Source: Monodelphis domestica
Taxonomy: Eukaryota > Chordata > Mammalia > Didelphimorphia > Didelphidae
Direction: 5' to 3'
NCBI RefSeq assembly: GCF_027887165.1
Contig: NC_077235.1
Coordinates: 8,439,799-8,503,798, forward strand
DNA: 64,000 bases
A program made the position numbers and the translations under genes. Below the pieces are notes generated by a model. It did not search any database and was not told where the DNA came from. It saw only the letters and a program-made list of their open reading frames with translations. Positions 1 to 10,529 of the stretch are shown here, in pieces; position 1 is the first letter of the stretch, and the number at the start of each line of letters is the position of its first letter.

Positions 1-365
1 TGAACTCATTTTCATGATTACAGAACTCATTTCAGAAGCAGTGCAATGTCTCAGGACTCAATACTCTGGCCAATATTTTCTCCAAAGAGGACTGTCTGGA
101 GGACCTCATAATGTATAGAGAATTCTTCTTCTATTCAGTCTCTCTATAGGCCATCCTCCATGATAGTGCAAACATCCTCACTTAATAATCTGAGAGTCAT
201 TGAAAAAAGTTCTCTCTGTCATTGTATCTTTCAAGGAATCTCATGATTCTAATATAGGTACAGGAGACACCTTCTTGGAGGAAAGCCTGCATTTTTATCT
301 ACTGAATGCTTTTTCATAGTCAGCAAACAATGAGCCCAGTGGGACCTTGTGTTCTCTCTGTGTGA
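1..365 (-). mobile_element. RTE-like LINE remnant (reverse transcriptase part)
   Basis: Read on the minus strand, bases about 303-345 give the peptide PLGSLFADYEKAFS. This resembles the reverse-transcriptase motif A of RTE-type LINEs (pattern L-F-x-D-Y-x-K-A-F-D). Frames beyond it are short and carry stops, so the copy is old. It was split by the L1 insertion at 366-947, and the piece continues after 960 for an unclear distance. The family call rests on one short motif and overall feel, so another non-L1 LINE is possible. Confidence 0.45.
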
Positions 366-947
366 CTCTTTTTTTTTTGGTTACAATAATCACATTATTT
401 TCCTCCTTCCCCTCCATCCACCCTTCCCGCAGCCGACACGCAATTTCATTGGGTATTACTTGTGTCTTGATTAGAACCTATTTCCATGTTGTCGATGTTT
501 GCACTAGGATGTTCATTTAGAGTCTATATCCCCAACCATATCCCCTCAACCCATGTATTCAAGCAGTTCTTTTTCTTCTGTGTTTCTACTCCCACAGATT
601 TTCCTCTGAATGTGGATCGTGTTCTTTCTCATGGATGCCTCCAAGTTGTTCGGGATCACTGCATGGCCACTAATGGAGAAGTCCATCACATGCAATTGTG
701 CCACAGTGTATCAGTCTCTGTGTATACAATGTTCTCCTGGTTCTGCTCCTTTCGCTCTGCATCACTTCCTGGAGGTCCTTCCAGTCTCCATGGAATTCCT
801 CCACTTTATTATTCCTTTTAGCACAATAGTATTCCATCACCAACATATGCCACAATGTGTTCAGCCATTCCCCAATTGATGGGCAGCCCCTCATTTTCCA
901 ATTTTTTGCCACCACAAAGAGCGCAGCTATGAATGTACTTGTACAAG
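366..947 (-). mobile_element. 5'-truncated L1 3' end inserted with 13-bp duplication
   Basis: The minus strand encodes the last part of an L1 ORF2 (FIAALFVVAKNWKMRGCPS, then VMQSERSRTRRTLYT), followed by the 3' UTR and a T-run near 368-378, which is the poly(A) tail seen in reverse. The 13-base sequence TCTCTCTGTGTGA occurs at 353-365 and again at 948-960, directly flanking the element. That is a target-site duplication and shows target-primed insertion into the RTE-like remnant. The element matches the 3' ends of the L1 copies ending near 8190 and 46617. Confidence 0.9.
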
Positions 948-960
948 TCTCTCTGTGTGA

Positions 961-1830
961 TCTGCTATAAAATATCACTTATCGGAGTCAATTTACTTCC
1001 CATTCCTTCAAAAAGTATGCCTTTGATATGAAAGTAGTCTATTCTCAAAGATTCTGTTGAGAAGGAAAAGTGGGTTTGTGACCTACTACTGCAGTACTTA
1101 ATAGTGGTCTCTTTGCAAATGATTATCATGAGCATTGCAATACAAGATGACCAAGTATTCCATGAAAATGTTTCCTAAGTTCATAATTATGGTCTTTGGA
1201 ATATGATAAAATCCACTTTATCAATATCTTTGCTTTCTTCTCCAAGGAGAAACTCTAAGGGCATCCTTGTATTTAATGGAAACTTCCTTTTGTCTTCTGG
1301 TTTCATTTATAGGAAGAGTGTCAAGATTGATAGGACGCCATTCCTCCAGTAGTATTTCAAAAGAGATTTAATAAAGGTAAATAAGTCCACATAGTATTAA
1401 AAGTTTAACTGAAGATTCATTGTGTACACACTTCAAGAAATAGAAAAGATTATTGTCCTTTAGAAGTCCAATTTTGTCTGCAAGTCAAGAGAGAATATCT
1501 CTTTTCTAATCCTATAAAAGGGAATCAAACCTCAGAAAAAGAAGGAGGGGAAGGGAGAGCAAAGAAGTCGGTGATTATTTCTTTAAATCCAGATACCCCA
1601 TGTAGCTGTCATTTTGAAAGAAAAAGGTAGGAAGATGAGGTGAGGAGGGTTACAGAACTATACTTTTATGAAGAAATGGTGTGGGAAGTGCAAAAATATT
1701 TATATAAATTAAAGTAGAATCAAGGTATCTGGGTATGATATAGGCAGAGGAGAGGGGAAATCTTGGATCAGACTATTTCCAACAAAATGAGCTTCACATA
1801 CTTGGGGTGATTATAAATAAGGTAAAATGG
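961..1830. other. No gene seen; AT-rich unassigned DNA
   Basis: No convincing open frame, RNA gene or recognised repeat is visible. The first few dozen bases may continue the RTE-like remnant interrupted at 366. The stretch ends where the full-length L1 begins. Confidence 0.5.
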
Positions 1831-1832
1831 AT

Positions 1833-1853
1833 ACTTCCGGTCAAGATGGCGGC
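1833..1853 (+). promoter_or_regulatory. L1 5' end with ETS-like and YY1-like sites
   Basis: The first bases of the element contain ACTTCCGG (1833-1840), which reads as an ETS core (CCGGAAGT) on the other strand, followed by CAAGATGGCGGC (1842-1853), a good YY1 match. In human L1 a YY1 site at the extreme 5' end helps set the start of transcription. The same layout here suggests that the internal promoter begins at about 1831. Function is inferred from motif and position only. Confidence 0.55.
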
Positions 1854-2065
1854 TTAGAGAAAGCTAAAGTTCAGATCTCCGGAAAACCCTTCCCGACCGA
1901 TCTCAAACTATAAGCTCCTAAGGCGCCGAAATTCAAAATGATCAACAGCATAGACCCTGGGAATCCTCCTCCTGGACCTGGACCCGGATCAGAAGGTACG
2001 CCCCCCCCTCAAAAGCCAGAACCCGAGACCACTCGGACCTAAGGGGTAGGAGCTCTGAGTCCAAG

Positions 2066-2306
2066 GCTCCGGGAAGCCGCAGCCCCGCCCCGCTCAGAGA
2101 GCAGGGTCGTTTGAAACAACAACAACCCTCAGGGCCTTCTATCCGAGTCCCAGTGAAAGTCACTGCCCTGGGAGCTCCCACCGCAGAGAGCAGGGTCCTC
2201 TGAAACAACAGCAACCCTCAGGGCGGGCAAGACAGCCTCACGCTGGATCCTGCTATCCAAGTCTCAGTGAAAGTCACTGCCCTGGAGCTCGGGGAAGCCG
2301 CAGCCC
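2066..2306 (+). repeat. Imperfect tandem repeat in the L1 5' UTR
   Basis: Two imperfect units of about 90-105 bases lie at about 2095-2177 and 2185-2290. Each contains AGAGAGCAGGGTC, then GAAACAACA, CAACCCTCAGGGC and later CAGTGAAAGTCACTGCCCTG. The block is bracketed by GGGAAGCCGCAGCCC-like copies near 2070 and 2291. Repeated units in a LINE 5' UTR recall the promoter monomers of rodent L1. Confidence 0.75.
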
Positions 2307-2548
2307 ATCCCCCCGCAGGCCAACGAAACAGCCTCACGGCCAGCTACTCTGAAGGCAACTTCCGGAAAGCAACCCGACCCAGAGAGCCTGGGGAGAGTGT
2401 GGCCTCCCGGTCCGACCCTTCCACTCCAGTTCCAGTGAGGCATACTCAATTTAACCCAGGGAAACCTCATAGAACCGACAATCTGCCCAGGACTAAAGCC
2501 TCTGAACACCAGACAGAGATAAGAAAAGCTAATCCTCCACATTCAGAG

Positions 2549-3511
2549 ATGGCAAACTCCACAGAAGCACAGAAGCCCCAAAATACCAAGAAAAATAAGA
2601 AGAAAGGGGCGACTTTGGACACATTCTATGGAGCCAAAATACAAAATACAGAGGAGATAGAATATATACAAGAAAATGCTCCAAAATCTTCCAAAGGAAA
2701 TGGAAACTCTCCACACACCCATGAAGAATTTGAATCAGAAATGACCAAAAAGATGGAAGCCTTCTGGGAGGAAAAGTTGGAAATAATGCAAAAGAAATTC
2801 ACGCATCTACAAAACCGGTGTGATGAAACTGAAAAGGAAAACCAGGCTTTAAAGGCCAGAATCAGGCAGCTGGAAGACAACGATCGTGTAAAAGAGCAAG
2901 AATTAATAAAGCAAAGCCAAAATACCAAAAAATTAGAAGAGAACATAAAATATCTCACCAACAAGGTGACAGATCTGGAAAATAGAGGGAGAAGAGATAA
3001 TTTAAGAATAATTGGACTCCCAGAAAAGCCAGAAATAAACACCAAACTGGACATGGTGATACAAGATATAATCAAAGAAAATTGCCCAGAGATTCTAGAA
3101 CAAGGGGGCAATACAGCCACTGACAGAGCACACAGAACACCTTCTACACTAAACCCCCAAAAGACAACTCCCAGGAATGTAATTGCCAAATTCCAAACCT
3201 ATCAAACAAAAGAAAAAATCCTACAGGAAGCCAGAAAAAGACAATTTAGATATAAAGGAATGCTAATCAGGGTCACACAAGACCTTGCAAGTTCCACTCT
3301 GAATGATTGTAAGGCATGGAACATGATCTTCAGAAAGGCAAGAGAGCTGGGTCTCCAACCAAGAATCAACTACCCAGCAAAACTGACTATATACTTCCAA
3401 GGGAAAGTATGGGCATTCAACAAAATAGAAGATTTCCAACTTTTTGCAAAGAAAAGATCAGAGCTCTGTGGAAAGTTTGATACGGAAAATCAAAGAGCAA
3501 GGAATACCTGA
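2549..3511 (+). CDS. L1 ORF1 protein (RNA-binding chaperone), intact
   Basis: This 320-codon frame encodes an ORF1p, the trimeric RNA-binding partner of the LINE ribonucleoprotein. The start is the ATG at 2549 (MANSTEAQKPQ). The frame is also open upstream to about 2267, but that stretch begins with GTG and lies in the 5' UTR repeat. A charged N-terminal tail (1-56) is followed by a long heptad-rich coiled coil (about 57-146). An RRM-like part beginning near NLRIIGLPE covers about 149-245, and a C-terminal domain contains ARELGLQPRINYPAKL (about 264-279). Length is close to the 338 residues of human ORF1p. No internal stop is present. It is LINE-encoded and not a host gene. Confidence 0.92.
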   Translation: MANSTEAQKPQNTKKNKKKGATLDTFYGAKIQNTEEIEYIQENAPKSSKGNGNSPHTHEEFESEMTKKMEAFWEEKLEIMQKKFTHLQNRCDETEKENQALKARIRQLEDNDRVKEQELIKQSQNTKKLEENIKYLTNKVTDLENRGRRDNLRIIGLPEKPEINTKLDMVIQDIIKENCPEILEQGGNTATDRAHRTPSTLNPQKTTPRNVIAKFQTYQTKEKILQEARKRQFRYKGMLIRVTQDLASSTLNDCKAWNMIFRKARELGLQPRINYPAKLTIYFQGKVWAFNKIEDFQLFAKKRSELCGKFDTENQRARNT

Positions 3512-4046
3512 AAAGGTAAATATTAAGGAAAGGGGAAAAATGTTATCTTCTTCTTTTACTCAAACTCTCTTCTGTAAGGACTACATTTATATCAATCTAT
3601 GTATACTAATATGTGGGGAAAATGTAATGTATAAATAGGGGGTAAAGAAAGACCAAATAGAATAATCTTTCTCACACAAAGATTCACATGGGAAGGGGAG
3701 GGGAAGAAAACTCCTATAAGAAGGAGAGGAAGAGAGGGGTTTTTTTTTTACTTAAACCTTAATCTCAGGGAAATAAACTCTGAGAGGGAAAAACATCCAG
3801 ATCCATTGGGATCTTGAATTCTATCTTACCCAACAAGGGTAGGGAGAAGGGAAAACCAAGGGGGGGAGGGGGAGAGGGAGAACAAAGAGGGAGGGAAAGA
3901 GAGGGGGGAGGGGGAGGGAACAAAAAGGGAGGGACTAAAAAGGGAAACATCAAGGGAGGGGACAAGGGGGACTGATTCAAAGTAAATCACTGGACTAAAA
4001 GGTAGAGCTGAAGAAGAAAAGGTTAGAATTAGGGAAGTCTATCAAA
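3512..4046 (+). other. Long purine-rich spacer between L1 ORF1 and ORF2
   Basis: About 535 bases separate the ORF1 stop from the ORF2 ATG. From about 3655 onward the + strand is almost all purine, with many G-runs at about 3850-3975 (GGGGGGAGGGGG-type blocks) that could form G-quadruplexes. In human L1 the ORFs are only about 60 bases apart, and the G-rich tract lies in the 3' UTR. No open frame is present on the sense strand. Confidence 0.85.
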
Positions 4047-7000
4047 ATGCCAGGGAGTCCACAAATGACAATCATAACTTTGAACGTGAATGGGATGAAC
4101 TCACCCATAAAACGTAGACGAATAGCAGAATGGATTAGAATCCAAAACCCTACCATATGTTGTCTTCAAGAAACACACATGAGGCGGGTTGACACCCACA
4201 AGGTCAGAATTAAAGGATGGAGTAAGACCTTCTGGGCCTCAACTGATAGAAAGAAGGCAGGAGTGGTAATCATGATATCTGATAAAGCCAATGCAAGAAT
4301 AGACCTGATCAAAAGGGATCGGGAAGGTAATTATATTTTGTTAAAAGGGACTCTAGACAATAAGGAAATATCATTAATCAACATGTATGCATCAAATAAT
4401 ATAGCACCCAAATTTCTAATGGAGAAACTAGGCGAATTGAAGGAAGAAATAGACAATAAAACCATACTAGTGGGAGACTTAAACCAACCATTATCAAATT
4501 TAGAGAAATCAAATCAAAAAATAAATAAGAAAGAGGTAAAAGAAGTGAATGAAATCTTAGAAAAATTAGAATTAATAGACATATGGAGAAAAATAAATAG
4601 GGATAAAAAGGAATACACCTTCTTCTCAGCACCACATGGCACATTCACAAAGATTGACCATACATTAGGTCACAGAAACATGGCACACAAATGCAGAAAA
4701 GCAGAAATAATGAATGCAGCCTTCTCAGATCACAAGGCAATAAAAATAATGATTAGTAATGGTACATGGAAAACCAAATCTAAAACCAATTGGAAATTAA
4801 ACAATATGATACTCCAAAACCGTTTAGTTAAAGAAGAAATCATAGAAACAATTAATAATTTCATCGAGGAAAATGACAATGGCGAGACATCCTTTCAAAC
4901 CTTTTGGGATGCAGCCAAAGCGGTAATCAGAGGTAAATTCATATCCCTGAATGCTTATATTAACAAACAAGGGAGAGCAGAGATCAATCAATTGGAAATG
5001 CAAATGAAAAAAATCGAAAGTGATCAAATTAAAACCCCCCAGCAGAAAACCAAACTAGAAATCCTAAAAATTAAGGGAGAAATTAATAAAATCGAAAGTG
5101 ATAGAACTATTGATTTAATAAATAAGACAAGAAGCTGGTACTTTGAAAAAACAAACAAAATAGACAAAGTACTGGTCAATCTAATTAAAAAAGGAAGGAA
5201 GAAAAGCAAATTCACAGCATTAAAGATGAAAAGGGGGACAGCACCTCCGATGAAGAAGAAATTAAGGCAATCATTAGAAATTACTTTGCCCAATTATATG
5301 GCAATAAATACACCAATTTAGGAGAAATGGATGAATATATACAAAAATACAAACTGACTAGACTAACAGAAGAGGAAATAGAATTCTTAAATAATCCCAT
5401 ATCAGAAATTGAAATCCAACAAGCCATCAAAGAACTTCCTAAGAAAAAATCCCCAGGGCCTGATGGATTCACCAGTGAATTCTATCAAACATTCAGAGAA
5501 CAGTTAATCCCAATACTATACAAACTATTTGACATAATAAGCAAAGAGAGAATTCTACCAAACTCCTTTTACGACACAAACATGGTACTGATTCCAAAAC
5601 CAGGCAGGTCAAAAACAGAGAAAGAAAACTATAGGCCAATCTCCCTAATGAATATAGATGCAAAAATCTTAAATAGGATACTAGCAAAAAGACTCCAGAA
5701 AGTGATCAGAAGGATCATTCACCATGATCAAGTAGGATTCATACCAGGGATGCAGGGCTGGTTCAACATTAGGAAAACCATCCACATAATTGACCACATC
5801 AACAAGCAAACTAGCAAGAACCACATGATTATCTCAATAGACGCAGAAAAAGCCTTTGATAAAATACAACACCCATTTCTATTAAAAACACTAGAAAGCA
5901 TAGGAAAGAAGGGTCATTCCTAAAAATAATAAACAGTATATATCTAAAACCATCAGCTAATATCATCTGCAATGGGGATAAACTAGATGCATTCCCAATA
6001 AGATCAGGAGTGAAACAAGGATGCCCATTATCACCTCTACTATTTGACATTGTACTAGAAACACTAGCAGTAGCAATTAGAGAAGATAAAGGAATTGAAG
6101 GCATCAAAATAGGCAAGGAGGAGACCAAGTTATCACTCTTTGCGGATGACATGATGGTCTACTTAAAGAATCCTAGAGATTCAACCAAAAAGCTAATTGA
6201 AATAATCAACAACTTTAGCAAAGTTGCAGGATACAAAATAAACCCACATAAATCATCAGCTTTTCTATATATCTCCAACACAGCTCAGCAGCAAGAACTA
6301 GAAAGAGAAATCCCATTCAAAATCACCTTAGACAAAATAAAATACCTAGGAATCTACCTCCCAAGACAAACACAGGAACTATATGAACACAACTACAAAA
6401 CACTCTCCACACAACTAAAACTAGACTTGAGCAAATGGAAAAACATTAACTACTCATGGATAGGACGAGCCAATATAATAAAAATGACCATCCTACCCAA
6501 ACTTATTTATCTATTTAGTGCCATACCCATTGAACTACCAAAATACTTCTTCACTGATTTAGAAAAAAACCATAACAAAGTTCATTTGGAAGAACAAAAG
6601 ATCAAGGATATCCTGGGAAATAATGAAAAAAAACACATATGATGGGGACCTTGCAGTCCCTGACCTTAAACTATATTACAAAGCAGCAGTCATCAAAACA
6701 ATTTGGTATTGGCTAAGAAACAGAAAGGAAGATCAGTGGAATAGACTGGGGGAAAGTGACCTCAGCAAGACAGTATACGATAAACCCAAAGATCCCAGCT
6801 TTTGGGACAAAAATCCACTATTCGACAAAAACTGCTGGGAAAATTGGAGGACAGTGTGGGAGAGACTAGGAATAGATCAACACCTCACACCCTACACCAA
6901 GATAAATTCAAAATGGGTGAGTGACTTAAACATAAAGAAGGAAACCATAAGTAAATTGGGTAAACACAGAATAGTATACATGTCAGACCTTTGGGAGGGG

Positions 7001-7786
7001 AAAGGCTTTAAAACCAAGCAAGACATAGAAAGAATCACAAAATGTAAAATAAATAATTTTGACTACATCAAACTAAAAAGCTTTTGTACAAACAAAACCA
7101 ATGTAACTAAAATCAGAAGGGAAACAACAAATTGGGAAAAAATCTTCATAGAAACCTCTGACAAAGGTTTAATTACTCATATTTATAAAGAGCTAAATCA
7201 ATTGTACAAAAAATCAAGCCATTCTCCAATTGATAAATGGGCAAGGGACATGGATAGGCAATTCTCAGATAAAGAAATCAAAACTATTAACAAGCACATG
7301 AAGAAGTGTTCTAAATCTCTTATAATCAGAGAGATGCAAATTAAAACAACTCTGAGGTATCACCTCACACCTAGCAGATTGGCTAACATAACAGCAAAGG
7401 AAAGTAATGAATGCTGGAGGGGATGTGGCAAAGTAGGGACATTAATTCATTGCTGGTGGAGTTGTGAACTGATCCAACCATTCTGGAGGGTAATTTGGAA
7501 CTATGCCCAAAGGGCGATAAAAGACTGTCTGCCTTTTGATCCAACCATAGTTACTGCTGGGTTTGTACCCCAAAGAGATAATAAGGAAAAAGACTTGTAC
7601 AAGAATATTCATAGCTGCGCTCTTTGTGGTGGCCAAAAACTGGAAATGAGGGGATGTCCTTCAATTAGGGAATGGCGGAACACATTGTGGTATCTGTTGG
7701 TGATGGAATACTACCTTGCTAAAAGGAATAATAAAGTGGAGGAAATCCATGGAGTCTGGAACAACCTCCAGGAAGTGATGCAGTGA
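4047..7786 (+). pseudogene. L1 ORF2 (endonuclease/reverse transcriptase), frameshifted
   Basis: ORF2p nicks target DNA and copies L1 RNA. The ATG at 4047 opens an apurinic-type endonuclease with its key residues visible: N13 in TLNVNG, E42 in QETH, Y114, GDLN at 143-146, D204-H205 and S227-D228-H229. The reverse-transcriptase parts follow: [13 protein letters not shown] near 5455, [10 protein letters not shown] near 5838, GCPLSPLLFDIVLE near 6021 and FADDM near 6139. A Cys-rich C-terminus (CWRGCGKVGTLIHCWWSC) lies near 7411. The frame changes near 5200, 5908 and 6630. A +1 near 7550 is matched by a -1 near 7647, and a 2-base loss near 7783 ends the frame early compared with the copy at 46180. 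The enzyme is therefore dead. Confidence 0.93.
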
Positions 7787-8192
7787 GAGGAGCAGAACCA
7801 GGAAAACATTGTATACACAGAGATTGATACACTGTGGTACAATCGAACGTAATGGACTTCTCCATTAGTGACAATACAATGTCCCTGAGCAATCTGCAGG
7901 GATCTAGGAGAAAAACACTATCCACAAGCAGAGGACAAATTGTGGGAGTAAAAACACTGAGGAAAAGCAACTGCTTGACTACAGGGGTTGAGGGAATATG
8001 ACTGAAGAGAGACTCTAAATGAACACTCTAATGCAAATACCAACAACATGGAAATGGGTTCGAATCAAGAACACATGTGATACCCAGTGAAATCACGTGT
8101 CAGCTATGGGAGAGGTGGAGGGGGGGAGGAAAAGAAAATGATCTTTGTCTCCAGTGAATAATGTTTGGAAATGCTCAAATAAAAAAAAAAAA
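7787..8192 (+). other. L1 3' UTR and A-rich tail
   Basis: The sequence matches the 3' UTRs of the L1 copies at 366-947 (reverse) and 46190-46617. It ends with AATAAAAAAAAAAAA near 8178, which is both polyadenylation signal and tail. A GGTGGAGGGGGGGAGG-like G-run lies near 8113-8127. Confidence 0.85.
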
Positions 8193-8285
8193 TTAAATAA
8201 ATAAATAAATAAATGAATGAATGAATGAATGAATAAATAAATAAATGAATGAATGGATGAATAAATAAATAAATAAATGAAAAAA
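8193..8285 (+). repeat. (TAAA/TGAA)n microsatellite grown from L1 tail
   Basis: Alternating TAAA and TGAA tetranucleotides run directly on from the L1 poly(A) tail. This is the usual outcome when a LINE tail seeds a microsatellite. Confidence 0.92.
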
Positions 8286-8824
8286 AGAGAGAGATAAGCA
8301 GGGAAATAACACTGTGCTTAAAGACAATACAGATCATGAAATAATAACAGTAAAATAAACATAGAGAGAGATATACAGATATCTAGCTATACATACACAC
8401 ACATTCATACCACACCCCTCTAATTGCATAGGGCCCAAGTATTTAAAGGAAAAAAGAACCAAAATGGTCAAATATTTATATAGTAAGACAATTATAGCAG
8501 TTCACTTCAGTGTCTCTTTCAGAATATGGCAAAATCTAATATTTAAGGAAAATAGTTTACAACAAAATAGTGGAAGAGCTAGCTTTGGTATCCCCATAAT
8601 GATTTATGAATGAAAAATTAAAATAATACTTATTTTCTATTATCTCAAGGTACCTTTATGAAAGAGATCATGTGCTGGTACTTAAAGAATTCATACATAA
8701 ATATGGAAAAGCAAAAATATCAAATATACTTTTTGACATGATTTAATACAATTAAATTAGACATTTCACTAAGGTTTAAAAAATCATCTAGAATTATTTA
8801 GGGGGAAGATGCAAAGCAGTGTGT
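8286..8824. other. No gene seen
   Basis: AT-rich DNA with short purine and (AC) runs near 8360-8405. I see no open frame or repeat that I can name. Confidence 0.5.
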
Positions 8825-9000
8825 TCTATTTAAGAGAGAACAAGCCTCAGAATCAAAAATATCTTGATTCAAAGGCCTGCCTCTAAAAAGTACTATGTGA
8901 CCTTATGCAAGTCAATTAACCATTCAGTGCCCTTAGCTGCAATGTACAATTATAGGCTTCAACCAAGACAGTACATGGATGATAATTTATCATAGGACCA
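8825..9000 (+). mobile_element. MIR-type SINE remnant
   Basis: A decayed copy contains TATGTGACCTTATGCAAGTCA followed by a degraded CAGTGCCCTTAGCTGC core. This fits the MIR pattern of 'gtgtgaccttgggcaagtca...cctcagtttcc'. Confidence 0.55.
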
Positions 9001-9169
9001 AAGGAATTAAAATCAGTGCCAGCAACAAAATTTCTTATGTTTTAACTAAATACAAAAAAGCAGAAATTGCAATTATGTAGAAAATTTATCAGAGGATCTT
9101 ATGATCCTATGATGTTGTAACAAATTCTCTTCTGGGGACTTCCTTAACTACAGTTCATACATTTTGCAC

Positions 9170-10345
9170 ATTGTCTCATTATTATTATTCTCTTCAATAT
9201 CCCCAAGCAATTACATAACCAATGGAAAAAGGTCAAAAATAATGGATTGAGCACATAATTAAACAAATAGAAACCAACCAAATGATAATCCCTAAATATG
9301 TATCAAGGAAGAAATATTTAAATTCAAAGGAGAGATAACCAAATCTAAAAATAAAAAGACTACTGACCTAATGAAAAGAACAAGGATTTGATTGCATTTT
9401 AATACCAACAAAACTGATGAACCATTACTTGATTTGATGTTTTTAAGAGAAGAAAACTAAATTACCACATTAAAAATAAAATTGGAAATTTAAAATGAAT
9501 GGAGAGAAAATAAAAGTAAAGTATCAGGAATTACTATACCCAATTATCTGTCGAAAAACTGAAAAATTAAATGAAATGCATGAATATTTATTTTTTTAAA
9601 TGTATAACGGATTAATAAAATGGAGATAGAAAATGTATAGTGATATTAAGCAGTCTAATTTCAGAAAAGGATATTGAGCAAGCCACAATTAGATTTCTTG
9701 TCCAGAGGTCTTTATAAGCAAATTGTTTTAAATAAACAAGCTTTATGATATATGCATTTCTCTCAAAAATATTGCAGGAATGTGCCCCACCACACTCCTA
9801 TGAAGAGGAGATAAAGCAAAGAAAAATAACCATAGAACAATACCAGTAATGTTTATAGATATCAATTATTTTTTCAAAATAATGATTGCTAGCATTTATA
9901 CAGAACCTTAGGGTTGTAAAATGCTTTACAAATATTATCTCATTCAAACCTCACAACAACATTGTAAGGTAGGTGCTACTATTATCCCTATTTTATAGAT
10001 GAAGAAATTAATGCAGACAGAGATTAAATGACTTGCCAGAATCACAGAGCTAATAATAAGTGTCTGAGGTGGCAGGCGAACTCTGGCTCTCCTCACTTCA
10101 GCCCAATACTCTAGTCACTGTGCTCGATCTCTAATTTTAGCAGAGAGGCTATATCAATAAATAGTGCAAATGATTCATTACAACCAAATTGAATTTATAC
10201 TAGGAATGCAAAGATGATTCAACATTAGGGAAAATGTCAGTATAATTAACCATCTGAACAACAAAAATAATAAAAATTGCATTAATTGATGCAGAAAACA
10301 GGCTTTAACAAAATAAGACACGCATTGATATTAAAAGCCCTACAT
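9170..10345 (+). mobile_element. Old L1 ORF2 fragment with a nested SINE
   Basis: A- and K-rich sequence matches L1 ORF2 in order: AATTACTATACCCAATTATCTG near 9519 (compare 5280), GGATATTGAGCAAGCCACAA near 9669 (compare 5405), and after a SINE insertion GAATTTATACTAGGAATGCAAAGATGATTCAACATTAGG near 10189 (compare 5735). Many stops and indels show that it is old. Confidence 0.7.
9885..10135 (-). mobile_element. CORE/MIR-family SINE inserted in old L1
   Basis: On the + strand it reads ATGCTTTACAAATATTATCTCATT, then ATTTTATAGATGAAGAAATTAA, ACTTGCCAGAATCACAGAG and an end like CTAGTCACTGTGCTC. This is the reverse of a tRNA-derived CORE-SINE. It separates two collinear parts of the old L1, so it is the later insertion. 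Confidence 0.75.
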
Positions 10346-10529
10346 GCCACAAGAGAGAATGGGTTTTTCAAGCAATCAACAAGCATTTATTATGTGCCAG
10401 GCCCTGTGTAAGCACTTTCCCTAATATGATCAGAGGCACTTTGGAAAGCTTTTCAAATTCAGCCTTTGTTCATGTGGCCCTGGGACCTGGCTATCACTTT
10501 CCCACTTTTCACAGGGAATTTCTCTCCAT
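10346..10529. other. Short dispersed-repeat fragment, otherwise unassigned
   Basis: CAAGCATTTATTATGTGCCAGGCCCTGTG near 10379 is the common motif also seen at 35283 and 49510. I cannot name its family with confidence. The LTR begins right after. Confidence 0.4.

Larger units (their letters stand above)
1831..8192 (+). mobile_element. Near full-length L1 LINE retrotransposon
   Basis: This copy has every L1 part in order: a GC-rich 5' UTR (1831-2548), ORF1 (2549-3511), an inter-ORF spacer (3512-4046), ORF2 spread over several frames (4047-7786), a 3' UTR and an A-rich tail near 8178-8192. ORF1 is open, but ORF2 has about five frame breaks, so the copy cannot make a full ORF2 protein and is not autonomous now. 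The rest is well kept, which suggests a moderately young insertion. I could not find a clear target-site duplication because both flanks are A/T-rich and the tail has become a microsatellite. Confidence 0.95.

Noticed and set aside
2267-2548. 94-codon N-terminal extension of L1 ORF1
   Set aside because: It starts with GTG inside the 5' UTR repeat. The ATG at 2549 gives the expected protein.
2626-3189. 187-codon minus-strand frame
   Set aside because: Antisense of L1 ORF1; the Ser/Phe-rich composition is the mirror of Lys/Glu codons.
3765-3980. Proline-rich minus frame
   Set aside because: Mirror of the purine-rich L1 spacer.
8193-8285. Regulatory or satellite array
   Set aside because: Simple growth of the L1 poly(A) tail.
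1811-8310. Target duplication for the full-length L1
   Set aside because: ATAAATAAGG-like and GATAAGCAGG-like flanks share only a few A/T-rich bases, not enough to call.
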